From an uncultured Blautia sp. (GTDB lineage: Bacteria; Bacillota; Clostridia; Lachnospirales; Lachnospiraceae), in contig CALCDJ010000087.1 in assembly GCA_937900135.1 (NCBI GenBank), forward strand, positions 34,340 through 98,339: DNA of 64,000 nt, in the 5' to 3' direction. Below are positions 7,975 to 16,292 of this stretch, piece after piece; the stretch's first letter is position 1, and every line of letters begins with the position of its first letter. The notes beneath the pieces were generated by a model. It did no database searches and had not been told where the DNA came from. It was given only the letters and a program-made list of their open reading frames with translations. A program made the position numbers and the translations under genes.

Positions 7975-8835
7975 ATGAAGAAGCTGAAAACATACTTTGC
8001 AGGAATTTTAGCAGGAATTCTGTTGTTTTCCTCTGCAGGTACGGCAATGGCAGAACCTGCGGCAAAGACAAAGAATCCCTCTATGATGACTTTGGAGACC
8101 AATCGTACCTACCAACAGTTTGATATAACCGGAGACGGGAAGGCAGATCGGATTTCTTTTAAATTAAAACCCACATACAGCGGTCTGGTACCCAGGCAGG
8201 GCTATCTGAAGGTTTATGTCAATGAAAAGACAGCTCTCACCCTGAAGGATCGTTATTATCAGGGAGATTACACCGGGAAATATGATGTGAAGCTTTGTAC
8301 TGTTAATCCGGAGGATATTTTTCTGTTTGTCCGGGCAATAAGCTGTACAGATCATTGTAATTTTGCAAGATTATATCGCTATAAGAACGGGAAACTACAG
8401 CAGATGCTGGATCTGAAAAAAATTTATAAAAAAATATTCCTCTATCGGGAATCTATGGATGTGAAAGAGGTTACAGACAGGGGAATCGTATTTCGATGGT
8501 ATGGACAGGCAGGCGCTGTTGGCGCGTTGAACTGGACAACTACTATGGCATGGAATGGTTACAAATTTTATCGTCCAAGCAAAACCTGCAGAGTGACAGA
8601 GGAAGACCGGAATCGTTCCTGGACAGCAGAGAGAACCTTTTCCGTGTATAAGACGGCAGCTCTGAAAACAAAAGTATTTTTTGTAAAGGCAGGAGATAAG
8701 GTAAAGATTACTCATGTTTATAACAATTCCAAACGTCTTTTTGTTCGTGTTGTGAATAAGAAAGGACAGGCGGGCTGGGTTCCCTGCCCAAATGAATACA
8801 GCAAATATTTTAAAGAAGCAGTTTATGTAGGATAG
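7975..8835 (+). CDS. Secreted protein with SH3-like domain
   Basis: 286-residue exported protein. A signal peptide (MKKLKTYFAGILAGILLFSSAG, cleavage after TAMA) is followed by an integrin-like FDITGDGKADRISF segment near residue 45 that resembles an FG-GAP/calcium-binding loop. The C-terminal 60 residues resemble a bacterial SH3 domain (VKITHVYNNSKRLFVRVVN, GWVP). AGGAGG at 7962-7967 is 7 nt from the ATG at 7975; the ATG at 7969 is too close. Probably binds the cell wall; function unknown. A bidirectional terminator follows. Confidence 0.75.
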   Translation: MKKLKTYFAGILAGILLFSSAGTAMAEPAAKTKNPSMMTLETNRTYQQFDITGDGKADRISFKLKPTYSGLVPRQGYLKVYVNEKTALTLKDRYYQGDYTGKYDVKLCTVNPEDIFLFVRAISCTDHCNFARLYRYKNGKLQQMLDLKKIYKKIFLYRESMDVKEVTDRGIVFRWYGQAGAVGALNWTTTMAWNGYKFYRPSKTCRVTEEDRNRSWTAERTFSVYKTAALKTKVFFVKAGDKVKITHVYNNSKRLFVRVVNKKGQAGWVPCPNEYSKYFKEAVYVG

Positions 8836-8864
8836 AAATTCAGGGAAACTCTGAGTTTTCATAA

Positions 8865-8899
8865 AAAAAGTCCGGGGCCATTATGGTCACGGACTTTTT
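8865..8899. terminator. Bidirectional terminator between convergent genes
   Basis: AAAAAGTCCG (8865-8874) pairs perfectly with CGGACTTTTT (8890-8899), leaving U-runs on both strands. It ends the secreted-protein gene on the plus strand and the sigma/anti-sigma operon on the minus strand. Confidence 0.85.
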
Positions 8900-8914
8900 G
8901 CAATAGGATTTCTT

Positions 8915-9631
8915 TTAAAGTGTTTCCTGAGAAGACGGAGTGTCATCTGCCGGGGGATCAAGGATAGGATCTTCGATGGAAGTTTCTGTCTGGCTGTTCT
9001 CTGAAATCGGGGAAAGGGGTTCTGTGATTGTTGGCGCTTTTTCTTCTGCCGGGGAAACTTCCTGCTGATAAGGACGATAAGGTTCCCAGTAATGAGCCTC
9101 TTCCTTGGGTTCTTCCTTCATGATACGCTGTTTTTTGTCGGAAAGGATATAAAATCCGGCAAGGATAATTGCTACAGCAAGGATGATCTGAGGAAGCTGA
9201 TAGCTGATGCTCTGGATCAGATTTCCAAGTCTTCCAGGGAAGAACCAGTACAGAATGTCTGCAAAGTTGTTGCACAGAATGGAAATACCAAAAACAATCA
9301 GGATTACAGACACAAGCATACGGTATTTTCGGATAAAGGTATCCATATCTCCGAAAAGTTGATCCAGATGAAGGACATATTTGTCTTCTACGGAATAAAA
9401 TTCCTCTTCGCTAAGGGATTTCAGATTGTGTACATTGAAAAAGCTATAGAACCAGAGGATAGGAAGAAACATGATGATCCAGCTCATCCCGGTTCCTGCG
9501 CTTAATGCAATAACGGACCAGAAAATGGTCATAATGCTGATTCCCTGTTTTTGAAATCCCATATACATTTCTCCAGCTCCTGGAATCAGAGAGAAGAGAA
9601 ATAGCCAAAAGCCTTTTTTTTGTTTTGTCAT
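8915..9631 (-). CDS. Membrane protein of the sigma/anti-sigma operon
   Basis: 238-residue protein. About four or five hydrophobic helices span residues 8-65 and 105-165 (LIPGAGEMYMGFQKQG resembles a TM2-type motif), followed by a soluble tail rich in Glu, Pro and Ser. GGAGG on the minus strand lies 8 nt before the ATG at 9631; the ATG at 9646 overlaps that site and is rejected. The start is one base past the stop of the anti-sigma gene, so it is the third gene of that operon. A role in sensing or output of the sigma system is plausible but not shown. Confidence 0.75.
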   Translation of the reverse strand: MTKQKKGFWLFLFSLIPGAGEMYMGFQKQGISIMTIFWSVIALSAGTGMSWIIMFLPILWFYSFFNVHNLKSLSEEEFYSVEDKYVLHLDQLFGDMDTFIRKYRMLVSVILIVFGISILCNNFADILYWFFPGRLGNLIQSISYQLPQIILAVAIILAGFYILSDKKQRIMKEEPKEEAHYWEPYRPYQQEVSPAEEKAPTITEPLSPISENSQTETSIEDPILDPPADDTPSSQETL

Positions 9632-9632
9632 A

Positions 9633-10136
9633 TTAATTTCCTCCATTTATGATTTTATTTGAAAAGTCCTGAAGATAGTCCGTAAACTTTCTGGAATGAT
9701 GGGAAATCTGCATTCCAAGTTCCCGGGAAAATCGGTAAAGATTCTGATTGCGAGCCTCATAGGGTTCAGGCGCCGGGACGCTTTCCACTTTTATCTGGGC
9801 CTGACCGGGTACCTGAAAAGAGGAAAAGTCAATCTGATTGACGCAAAACAGAAGGAACAGAGCTGCAACTACACCGGTGGCTGTGCGAAGGGCGCAGTAC
9901 AGAAGCTGCATTTTTCGTGAGGCAGAAGAAAATGCCCTGGCAGTTTTTACCTCAGGAGAAGCAGCTTTGGTAAGAATCTGTTCTTTTAAACAGCAAGGAG
10001 TGGGAACGGTTTCCTGTTCCATAAATTGTTCCAGACAAAAATCGCATTGGTCAATATGCTCTAAAAACTGGATCATCTGATCCGTATCCATGGTCTGGTT
10101 CTGAAAAGAATCCAGAGAATCCCGTGAAAGATGCAT
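9633..10136 (-). CDS. Zinc-binding anti-sigma factor
   Basis: 167-residue protein with the zinc anti-sigma (ZAS) motif HIDQCDFC near residues 27-34, a single membrane helix near 84-102 (TGVVAALFLLFCVNQ) and an extracellular tail. ZAS proteins hold an ECF sigma factor at the membrane until a signal releases it. The ATG directly follows the TAG of the sigma gene, with GAGGAG upstream inside that gene. Pairing with the sigma factor is by position and motif. The signal is unknown. Confidence 0.8.
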   Translation of the reverse strand: MHLSRDSLDSFQNQTMDTDQMIQFLEHIDQCDFCLEQFMEQETVPTPCCLKEQILTKAASPEVKTARAFSSASRKMQLLYCALRTATGVVAALFLLFCVNQIDFSSFQVPGQAQIKVESVPAPEPYEARNQNLYRFSRELGMQISHHSRKFTDYLQDFSNKIINGGN

Positions 10137-10643
10137 CTAATCACTCCTCTCTTTTAACATTTTTTTCAACATGGCTTTCGCCCGGTAAAGCTGTGTCTGA
10201 ACGGTTTTTGGATGCTTCTGTTGTCTGTGCGCGATCTCAGAGACAGAAAGGTCTTCACAAAAATGAGCTGTGGCTACTTCCATGTAAGGACTTTTTAATT
10301 GTTGGCAAAGCCATCGCACATGTCCCCGGGAGTCTTCCATGAGACAGGTTTCCTCAGGGGTAGAGGACTGATCCGGAAGTTGAGAAAAAAAAGTTTCCTC
10401 TGCGGGGATGGTACGCCGTCCGGCTGCTTTAAGAAAGTCCAGACATTTACGGACTGCAATCTTACTCAGCCAGGCTTTTTCGTAGGCGCCATCAAATCGG
10501 GATAGGTTCTTATATGCAGATAAAAACACCTCTTGGGTGAGATCTTCTGCATCAAAAGGGTTGCCGATGGACTTCAGGCAAATGGAATATATTAAATTCT
10601 GATACTGGTCTATTAAATATTCCAGATATTGTTCCCGTGAAAT
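10137..10643 (-). CDS. ECF-type sigma-70 factor with apparent ATT start
   Basis: 168-residue sigma factor. Region 2 reads EYLIDQYQNLIYSICLKSIG, then DAEDLTQEVFLSAYKNL; region 4 is near the end (EDLSVSEIAHRQQKHPKTVQTQLYRAK). There is no ATG, GTG or TTG in frame between the upstream stop (10668-10670) and a GTG inside region 2 (10529), which would remove half that domain. An AAAGGGGG stretch lies 8 nt before an ATT codon at 10643-10641, which gives a normal N-terminus (ISREQYLEYL). ATT is therefore proposed as the start; a sequencing error is the alternative. It is first in an operon with its anti-sigma factor. Confidence 0.78.
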   Translation of the reverse strand: MSREQYLEYLIDQYQNLIYSICLKSIGNPFDAEDLTQEVFLSAYKNLSRFDGAYEKAWLSKIAVRKCLDFLKAAGRRTIPAEETFFSQLPDQSSTPEETCLMEDSRGHVRWLCQQLKSPYMEVATAHFCEDLSVSEIAHRQQKHPKTVQTQLYRAKAMLKKMLKERSD

Positions 10644-10733
10644 GTGATCAGCCCCCTTTCTATCCGTTCATCTATTATAACGCAGCAGGAGAAGAAAAGT
10701 CTTCAAAAATCTTCAAAAAGAAAAGAAATTTAT

Positions 10734-10769
10734 TTTTCCTGCCCTGACTGGACTTGCATGGCAGGAAAA
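10734..10769. other. Inverted repeat in the divergent sigma/alaX intergenic region
   Basis: TTTTCCTGCC (10734-10743) pairs perfectly with GGCAGGAAAA (10760-10769). It lies between divergently transcribed genes, where a terminator would be unexpected, so it could be an operator. Two direct copies of TCTTCAAAAA lie just upstream (about 10700-10720). Confidence 0.5.
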
Positions 10770-10848
10770 GTTGGAATATACTGAAAAAGTTAGAACATTT
10801 TTTTTATAAAGCAGAACAGAGACTCAATACAGGAGAGGAAAACATAAA

Positions 10849-12015
10849 ATGACAGAAACGATCAGATTGTATTATGAAGATGTATATCAGAAGGTATTTC
10901 GCGCAGTGGTACAGGAATGCCGACAGAGCAAGGATGGGTTTGCCATTCTTCTTGATCAGAGCGCTTTTTATCCGGAAGGAGGAGGACAGCCTTGTGATCT
11001 GGGTATGTTAAATGAGATTCCCGTGTTGGACGTACAGGAAAAAGACGGAGAACTTCTTCATTATACGGAACAGCCGCTGGCCCCTGGAACAGAGGTAACG
11101 GGAAAGATTGAATGGGAAAGACGTTTCGATCTGACGCAGCAGCATTCAGGAGAACATATGGTAAGCGGCCTGGTGCATGAAGCATACGGCTACGACAATG
11201 TGGGCTTCCATATGGGAAGCGATGTGATCACCATTGATTTCAATGGAATTCTTACTATGGAACAATTACAGGAAATAGAAGAGAAGGTAAATGAAAAAAT
11301 CTGGGAGAATACTTCCGTGGAAATTTTTTATCCTTCCAGGGATGAACTGGCGCAGCTGCCCTATCGCAGTAAAAAAGAACTTACTGGAAAGGTGCGCCTT
11401 GTACGTTTTCCCGGAGCAGATCTTTGCGCCTGCTGTGGGACTCATGTGACACATACTGGAGAAATCGGTATGGTAAAAATCCTTTCCGTAGAAAAATTCC
11501 GGGAAGGAGTACGGGTAGAAATGATCTGTGGAAAACGGGTTTCCCGTTATCTTTCCATGGTGGAACAGCAGAACCATCAGATTTCTGTGGCTCTTTCCGC
11601 GCGTCCGGATAAGACAGCGCAGGCAGTAGAGCGGCTGACGGAGGAGCTTTATCAGACCAGGGGACAGGTACATCTTCTGGAAGAGAAACTTTTTGATATG
11701 GAAGCAGAACGATGGAAAGATTGTAAGGATGTGCTTCTGTTTCAGGAAGGAATGGAGGCGGACAGTGTGCGGCGGCTTGCAGATGCCGTGATGCAGACCT
11801 GTAAAGGTTTCTGCGCTGTTTTCTCCAGAAATCAGGATCAGACATATAAATATGCCATAGGTCAGAAGGACGGAGATTTAAGAGCACTGGTAAAAGAAAT
11901 GAATGCTGCGCTGAATGGACGGGGCGGAGGACGTCCGTTTTTTGTTCAGGGATCGGTCAAAGCCGACGAAAAGGACATTCGCGCATTTTGGGAAAAGAAA
12001 AAAACAGAGGTGTAA
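10849..12015 (+). CDS. Alanyl-tRNA editing protein, AlaX-L type
   Basis: 388-residue stand-alone editing protein, homologous to the back half of alanyl-tRNA synthetase. The zinc-binding editing motifs are present: QQHSGEHMVS near residue 100 and CACCGTHVTHTGEIG near 195. Residues 230-388 form a coiled coil and a DHHA1 domain ending NGRGGGRPFFVQGSV. It hydrolyses mischarged Ser-tRNA(Ala) or Gly-tRNA(Ala) and so protects translation. The amidohydrolase gene follows after 3 bases, implying an operon. Confidence 0.9.
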   Translation: MTETIRLYYEDVYQKVFRAVVQECRQSKDGFAILLDQSAFYPEGGGQPCDLGMLNEIPVLDVQEKDGELLHYTEQPLAPGTEVTGKIEWERRFDLTQQHSGEHMVSGLVHEAYGYDNVGFHMGSDVITIDFNGILTMEQLQEIEEKVNEKIWENTSVEIFYPSRDELAQLPYRSKKELTGKVRLVRFPGADLCACCGTHVTHTGEIGMVKILSVEKFREGVRVEMICGKRVSRYLSMVEQQNHQISVALSARPDKTAQAVERLTEELYQTRGQVHLLEEKLFDMEAERWKDCKDVLLFQEGMEADSVRRLADAVMQTCKGFCAVFSRNQDQTYKYAIGQKDGDLRALVKEMNAALNGRGGGRPFFVQGSVKADEKDIRAFWEKKKTEV

Positions 12016-12018
12016 AAC

Positions 12019-12888
12019 GTGTTTGGAGAATGTCATGCCCATATGATCATGGACGGTGTGAATTATAAAAAAGCAATAGGGCTTCACAAAGATGGAGTAA
12101 ATGAGCAGGCGGTTCGGGCGCATCTGAAAGCATATCAGAAGGCTGGCGTCAGATTTGTACGGGATGGAGGAGATTTTGCAGGTGTTTCCAAACGTGCCAG
12201 GAAACTGGCGAGAGAATATGGAATCGATTATAGAACTCCTGTGTTTGCCATTCACAAAGAAGGGCATTACGGAAGCATTGTGGGCAAGAGTTTTCGGGAT
12301 ATGAAGGAATTTCATCAGAGAGTTTTAGAAGCCAAAAAAGAAGGGGCAGATTTTATCAAAATCATGACCACCGGACTTTTGGATTTTGAAAACCACGGAC
12401 AGATTACCGGGACGCCCCTTCCTGCCTGTGAGGTAAAGGAAATGGTGCACATTGCCCATGAAGAGGGCTTTGCGGTGATGAGCCATACCAATGGCATTTA
12501 TGGAGCCCGCGCAGCAATAGAAGCAGGGATAGACAGTCTGGAACATGGAAATTATATGGATGAAGAAACGGTGGAACTTCTGGCAGAGAGTCATACCGTA
12601 TGGGTTCCCACTTTGGTCACGGTTCGGAATCTTCTTGGCTGCGGACGGTACCAGGATGAGGTACTTCGTCCAATTATTCAACAGGGAGAAGATACTCTTT
12701 GTTTGGCATACCGCAAAGGGGTAAAAATCGCGTTGGGAAGTGACGGCGGTGCATATCTGGTTCCCCATGGAAAAGGGATTGTGGATGAGTACCAGGCCTT
12801 TCTCAAGATTCTTGGAGATACTTTGGAAGTGAAGAACTGGCTCCAAAAAGGGGAGGAAGAAATTCAACGTCGCTTTCAGAGAAATTGA
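12019..12888 (+). CDS. Amidohydrolase-superfamily metal-dependent hydrolase
   Basis: 289-residue TIM-barrel hydrolase. The N-terminal GECHAHM carries the HxH metal pair; KIMTTG (near 115), MSHTNG (155), DSLEHGNYM (173) and LGSDGG (240) match conserved amidohydrolase strands. It lacks the flanking beta-sandwich of imidazolonepropionase-type enzymes, so it is a minimal form. The GTG at 12019 is 3 bases after the AlaX stop; translational coupling is likely. Substrate unknown, probably an amide, lactam or dipeptide-like ring. Confidence 0.75.
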   Translation: MFGECHAHMIMDGVNYKKAIGLHKDGVNEQAVRAHLKAYQKAGVRFVRDGGDFAGVSKRARKLAREYGIDYRTPVFAIHKEGHYGSIVGKSFRDMKEFHQRVLEAKKEGADFIKIMTTGLLDFENHGQITGTPLPACEVKEMVHIAHEEGFAVMSHTNGIYGARAAIEAGIDSLEHGNYMDEETVELLAESHTVWVPTLVTVRNLLGCGRYQDEVLRPIIQQGEDTLCLAYRKGVKIALGSDGGAYLVPHGKGIVDEYQAFLKILGDTLEVKNWLQKGEEEIQRRFQRN

Positions 12889-12922
12889 TAATTACGAAAT
12901 TTCATTGAAAAGGCAGAAAAAC

Positions 12923-12964
12923 AAGGCAGGCGAGTACAAACAGAATGTACTCGTCTGCCTTTTA
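12923..12964. terminator. Terminator between convergent amidohydrolase and lipoprotein genes
   Basis: A 16-base arm, AAGGCAGGCGAGTACA (12923-12938), pairs with TGTACTCGTCTGCCTT (12946-12961) with one G-T pair and a 7-nt loop, followed by TTT. It can serve both strands. Confidence 0.8.
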
Positions 12965-12977
12965 TAAACGGGAGTAT

Positions 12978-14132
12978 TCAGGCATCCTCGATTTTCAGAC
13001 AGGTGTAAATATTGGAAGTCTGAGAAGTCAGAGGATTAAAGGTAATGCGGATGTTGGAGCCCACGGACAGACCGGCGGACAGATTAAGCCGGGCGTCTGA
13101 AGTATAGGCGGTAAGTACCGCATTATCATAAGTCTGGATGGTTACGGTGTTGGCTGTGGTGGCCAGAATGGTTCCGGTTACGGTAAAAGTCATATGACGG
13201 TCCGTCAGCTGCGCAGGATCTTCTCCAGTCACAGACAGGAGACGGATTCCATCCAGGGTACTTCCGTTAAACTCTCCGGTATAGGCAAGGGTAACACGGG
13301 AGCCTGGGGCTGTGCCTCCGATAAAATAACAGGGGATCGATGTGAGATTGACCGAAACCGGTTGGGGTATGCCATCGATGGAAAGGGTGAGGGCAGGGAG
13401 ATGGATATCCTGGATCACACCACGCAGATACTTTTCTTTTTCTCTTTCTGGCTGCTGTGCGGCCTCCTCTGGCGTAGGTGTCGGGGTAGGCGCAGGAACC
13501 TGAAAGGGCTCAGTATCAGAGATACTTAAAACCTTCAGGTGGCTGGCATTAAGCACCTTGGGATCGTTGGAAGCATTTTCCGGGAATTTTCCCTTAAAGT
13601 GAAGGTAAACCCAGGCGCCAGCCTGAATGCCGTTCTGGTAATACTGCTTCGTTCCGGTAATGGGATATGTGGCAGTTTTCCCATTTTTGGATTTGATGGT
13701 AATGGTATTGGCAGTCAGACTCTGAATCTGCCCGTGGGCAGTCCGGTCCTTCAGCTTGTTTTTTTTATGGTATTCATCCACGACCTTCAGGGCATGGACA
13801 GTGCTGGTATCGGTATTGGAAAGCTGTCCTTCATAGATGATGTTGACCTCATCCCCTGTAATCATTCCATCTGCACATTCCAATGTGGCCTGAGAAACAT
13901 CAAATACATAGGTTTGTTCGCCGGAAACAATGGTCAGGGTGCTTCCGTCAAAATCCATCAGCTTTCCGCGGATTTCATCCATATATACCCTCGCTGTATT
14001 TCCAACGGGTTCTTCTTCCTGGGGAACATCTCCAGTGGAAACAAAACGATCTACAATGGTTCCAAGGCTGCAGCCGGACATACCAAGAACAAAGCCAAGA
14101 CAAAGGCTGCATGCAGCAAGCAGTTTTTTCAT
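12978..14132 (-). CDS. Secreted lipoprotein with repeated beta-domains
   Basis: 384-residue lipoprotein. The signal peptide ends in GMSGC, with Cys21 as lipidation site. Three or four related segments of about 65 residues follow (examples FDGSTLTIVSGEQTY, ITIKSKNGKTATYPI, ALTLSIDGIPQPVSV, TVTIQTYDNAVLTAY), resembling DUF5666-type small beta-barrels, with a proline/threonine hinge TPTPTPEE near the middle. GGAGG lies 5 nt before the ATG at 14132, so the longer reading to 14216 is rejected. It stays outside the membrane; function unknown. The 61-residue gene lies just upstream in the same direction. Confidence 0.78.
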   Translation of the reverse strand: MKKLLAACSLCLGFVLGMSGCSLGTIVDRFVSTGDVPQEEEPVGNTARVYMDEIRGKLMDFDGSTLTIVSGEQTYVFDVSQATLECADGMITGDEVNIIYEGQLSNTDTSTVHALKVVDEYHKKNKLKDRTAHGQIQSLTANTITIKSKNGKTATYPITGTKQYYQNGIQAGAWVYLHFKGKFPENASNDPKVLNASHLKVLSISDTEPFQVPAPTPTPTPEEAAQQPEREKEKYLRGVIQDIHLPALTLSIDGIPQPVSVNLTSIPCYFIGGTAPGSRVTLAYTGEFNGSTLDGIRLLSVTGEDPAQLTDRHMTFTVTGTILATTANTVTIQTYDNAVLTAYTSDARLNLSAGLSVGSNIRITFNPLTSQTSNIYTCLKIEDA

Positions 14133-14169
14133 TTTTTCCTCCGGTAATACATATGGCACCGGATACCGG

Positions 14170-14355
14170 TTATTTGGGTTCCTCCCTTGAGCGGGGAGGT
14201 TTGGCAGTGAAATCAAAAATTTCTCTGTAAGCGTCCCATTCCTGACGGTCTTCTGCGATATTGGGCATCAGTCCCGTGCATTCTGTACAGGCATTGGTAT
14301 CCAGATAATTGTCGTATGAAACATGATAAAAGTCTTCCTCGTGCTTTTTTTTCAT
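14170..14355 (-). CDS. Small conserved cysteine-containing protein
   Basis: 61-residue acidic protein containing TNACTECTGL with a CxxC pair that could bind metal, and the aromatic stretch EDFYHVSYDNYLDT. Similar small proteins occur in many Lachnospiraceae without known function (from memory). AGGAGG precedes ATG codons at 14364 (2 nt away) and 14355 (11 nt away); the second is preferred. It lies 37 bases upstream of the lipoprotein gene and is probably co-transcribed with it. Confidence 0.6.
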   Translation of the reverse strand: MKKKHEEDFYHVSYDNYLDTNACTECTGLMPNIAEDRQEWDAYREIFDFTAKPPRSREEPK

Positions 14356-14460
14356 GATGATCATGGCCTCCTTAAAAATGGCTTCCAGAGTTTATTATAT
14401 GCGCAGAAAATCATAATATGCAGACTCAGAAAACTTTAGGGATATTATAACAAAAAAATA

Positions 14461-14488
14461 TTGAAATTTCTATAAATTGTGCTATAAT
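14461..14488 (+). promoter_or_regulatory. Promoter of the folT leader
   Basis: TTGAAA (14461-14466), 16-bp spacer and TATAAT (14483-14488), with TGC making an extended -10. It starts transcription just before the riboswitch-like leader. Confidence 0.75.
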
Positions 14489-14504
14489 CGGGATGAATAA
14501 ATAA

Positions 14505-14619
14505 TAGCGAAGTAGGAATTTATACGTTAAGTGTTCATAGGCTGGGGAGTCGCCATGAAACGAAAAGCTCGCATACCACGAACTAGCAGCTTGCGATATA
14601 TTTTCCGCACCCGTTGCTA
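14505..14619 (+). ncRNA. Tetrahydrofolate (THF) riboswitch-like leader
   Basis: The leader contains, in order, ACGTTAAGTGTTCAT, a loop with TGGGGAGTCG, the complementary ATGAAAC arm and ACGAA, closely following the conserved core of THF riboswitches (GTTAAGTGT...TGGGATGTCG...ACGAA). Outer arms TAGCGA (14505-14510) and TTGCTA (14614-14619) can close the element. THF riboswitches bind reduced folates and repress folate uptake genes, which fits the folT-type gene beginning at 14738. Between 14619 and folT lie competing hairpins, including TGAGA/TCTCA at about 14624-14636. Assignment is by eye from remembered consensus. Confidence 0.7.
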
Positions 14620-14737
14620 CATGTGAGAACATCTCATAATGTGGAGGGATTATTATTTATGGTAACTGCTCTAATTTAAAGTGATGCATCTTCTGCAGGG
14701 CAGAATGCACACCAAACATTATGGAGGTGTTTTTATT

Positions 14738-15307
14738 ATGCAAAAAAATAAGTACAAAACCTATTGGAATGTAAAAACTCTTGTATTTATGGCGCTTCTT
14801 GTTGCCATGCATCTGGTACTGACAAGGGTACTGGTGGTTGAACTGGGAGCTTATCGTATCTCAGTGGGAAGTGTCTGCACCATTCTGGCTGGCCTGTGGA
14901 TGGGACCGGCAGCCGGAGCTGCCTGTGGTCTGGCAGCAGACCTTCTGGGTTGTCTGATGAAGGGTTATGCTGTCAATCCGTTTATTACTGTGGCAGCAAT
15001 TGCCTGGGGTGTAATCCCGGCGCTGTTCAAACCCATGTTTGCACAGAAATCCAAAAAAGGAAAAACCATTGGAATTTCCATTTCCATTTTCCTTACAGCT
15101 ATCCTGAGTTCCCTGATTCTGACCACTGCAGGTCTTGTGCTCTTTATGGGCTATTCTTTCTGGGGCATTATCTGGGGAAGACTGGTACAGTTTGCAATTA
15201 TGGTTCCGATTTACTGTGTACTCACCTGCCTGTTATATTTCAGTCCTTTGACCAGTATGGTAGTAGGTAATGTAACGCCAGCTGTTTTGGAAAAAAAGAC
15301 AGTCTGA
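14738..15307 (+). CDS. folT: Folate-family ECF transporter S component
   Basis: 189-residue membrane protein with about six helices. Features typical of ECF S components are LVAMHLVLTRVLVVE (helix 1 start), GSVCTILAGLWMGPAAGA, and GLAADLLGCLMKG, as in FolT proteins that bind folate and plug into the shared EcfAA'T energy module encoded elsewhere. GGAGGTG at 14723-14729 is 8 nt from the ATG at 14738. The upstream THF-riboswitch-like leader supports folate as ligand and predicts shut-off when reduced folate is plentiful. Confidence 0.88.
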   Translation: MQKNKYKTYWNVKTLVFMALLVAMHLVLTRVLVVELGAYRISVGSVCTILAGLWMGPAAGAACGLAADLLGCLMKGYAVNPFITVAAIAWGVIPALFKPMFAQKSKKGKTIGISISIFLTAILSSLILTTAGLVLFMGYSFWGIIWGRLVQFAIMVPIYCVLTCLLYFSPLTSMVVGNVTPAVLEKKTV

Positions 15308-15343
15308 AGCAAATTTAAATAATTGATTCCCCAAAAGATATGG

Positions 15344-15373
15344 AGCACAGCTATTTTGGCTGTGCTTTATTTG
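15344..15373 (+). terminator. Terminator after folT
   Basis: AGCACAGC (15344-15351) pairs with GCTGTGCT (15359-15366) around a 7-nt loop, followed by TTATTTG. Confidence 0.8.
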
Positions 15374-15472
15374 TGGTGCGCGCCATGGGGAGCTCTGATT
15401 ACTTAGTCAGGAAAGGAAAAGAATGGTATGCCCTTTATATGGCAGCCGGAAAAAAGCTGCCATAACAACAGT

Positions 15473-16225
15473 CTAACGGTTCTGGGGCTGTACCCGAAAC
15501 CAGTAAGTGTAGAGATCTTTAAAACCAAGAGATTCATACAGGTAATGTGCCGGGTTTCCTGAAACGACCTGAAGATAGGCGTTTTGGGCGCCCTGCTGCA
15601 TTCCGTATTCCAGAAGCCCTGTGCAGATTTGACGGGCATATCCTCTTTTTCGGTAATCCTCCCGTACATGAATAGCATAAATACCAATGTAATCCCGGTC
15701 CAGAATTCCAAGTCCGGTGGCAATAATTTTTCCATCTTTGCGGATGGAAGCACAGATGGTTTCCTTTGGAATGGCACGATACATGGAAGGAACGACGGTT
15801 CGATGAATGGGATTCACCGTTCCCTTCAGGGAAAACAGACTTTCAATCCATTCAGAGGGAATGGTATCTGAAAAAGATACCTGTTCATAGGGGGTATCCA
15901 GATTGGCTTCCTTAAGCTGTACTGTCATAACCTGAGTGGTGTGCTGGATTTCATAACCCCGGTTTTCCAGAACATAGTCAAAATCCTGGGAAACCAGGGG
16001 ACTGATCTTAAAAATCGCAGGTGTTCCCAGACGTTGGTATTCATGTTCGCAGTAAGGAATTTTTTCGCACCAGGGAAGCATAGAGGCGCCAAATTGTTCC
16101 ACGCTGTTGGTTCTGTGTGTATAAAAATAGGAAAAACGCAGAATCCATCCATCGTACAGTTCCATTTTGTGAGAAGGCCATGCGTTCAATGACATATCCT
16201 CAATTTTCTTGATTTTCTTTTCCAT
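15473..16225 (-). CDS. GNAT-family N-acetyltransferase
   Basis: 250-residue protein. The C-terminal half holds a GNAT fold: IGIYAIHVREDYRKRGYARQICTGLLEY (acetyl-CoA-binding motif A near residues 180-207), then AYLQVVSGNPAHYLYESLGFK. The N-terminal half (WPSHKMELYDGWILRF) is a second, degenerate GNAT-like domain seen in other two-domain members. It acetylates an unknown amine. It is convergent with folT and followed upstream by the SGNH hydrolase on the same strand. Confidence 0.85.
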   Translation of the reverse strand: MEKKIKKIEDMSLNAWPSHKMELYDGWILRFSYFYTHRTNSVEQFGASMLPWCEKIPYCEHEYQRLGTPAIFKISPLVSQDFDYVLENRGYEIQHTTQVMTVQLKEANLDTPYEQVSFSDTIPSEWIESLFSLKGTVNPIHRTVVPSMYRAIPKETICASIRKDGKIIATGLGILDRDYIGIYAIHVREDYRKRGYARQICTGLLEYGMQQGAQNAYLQVVSGNPAHYLYESLGFKDLYTYWFRVQPQNR

Positions 16226-16292
16226 AATTTCACCTGTCTTTTCTCATAGTGCTTATAATTATACATAAAAAATGAAAATATGCAATATATAT

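Noticed and set aside
13539..14147. 202-codon plus-strand frame
   Set aside because: Antisense to the lipoprotein gene, whose lipobox and start are clear.
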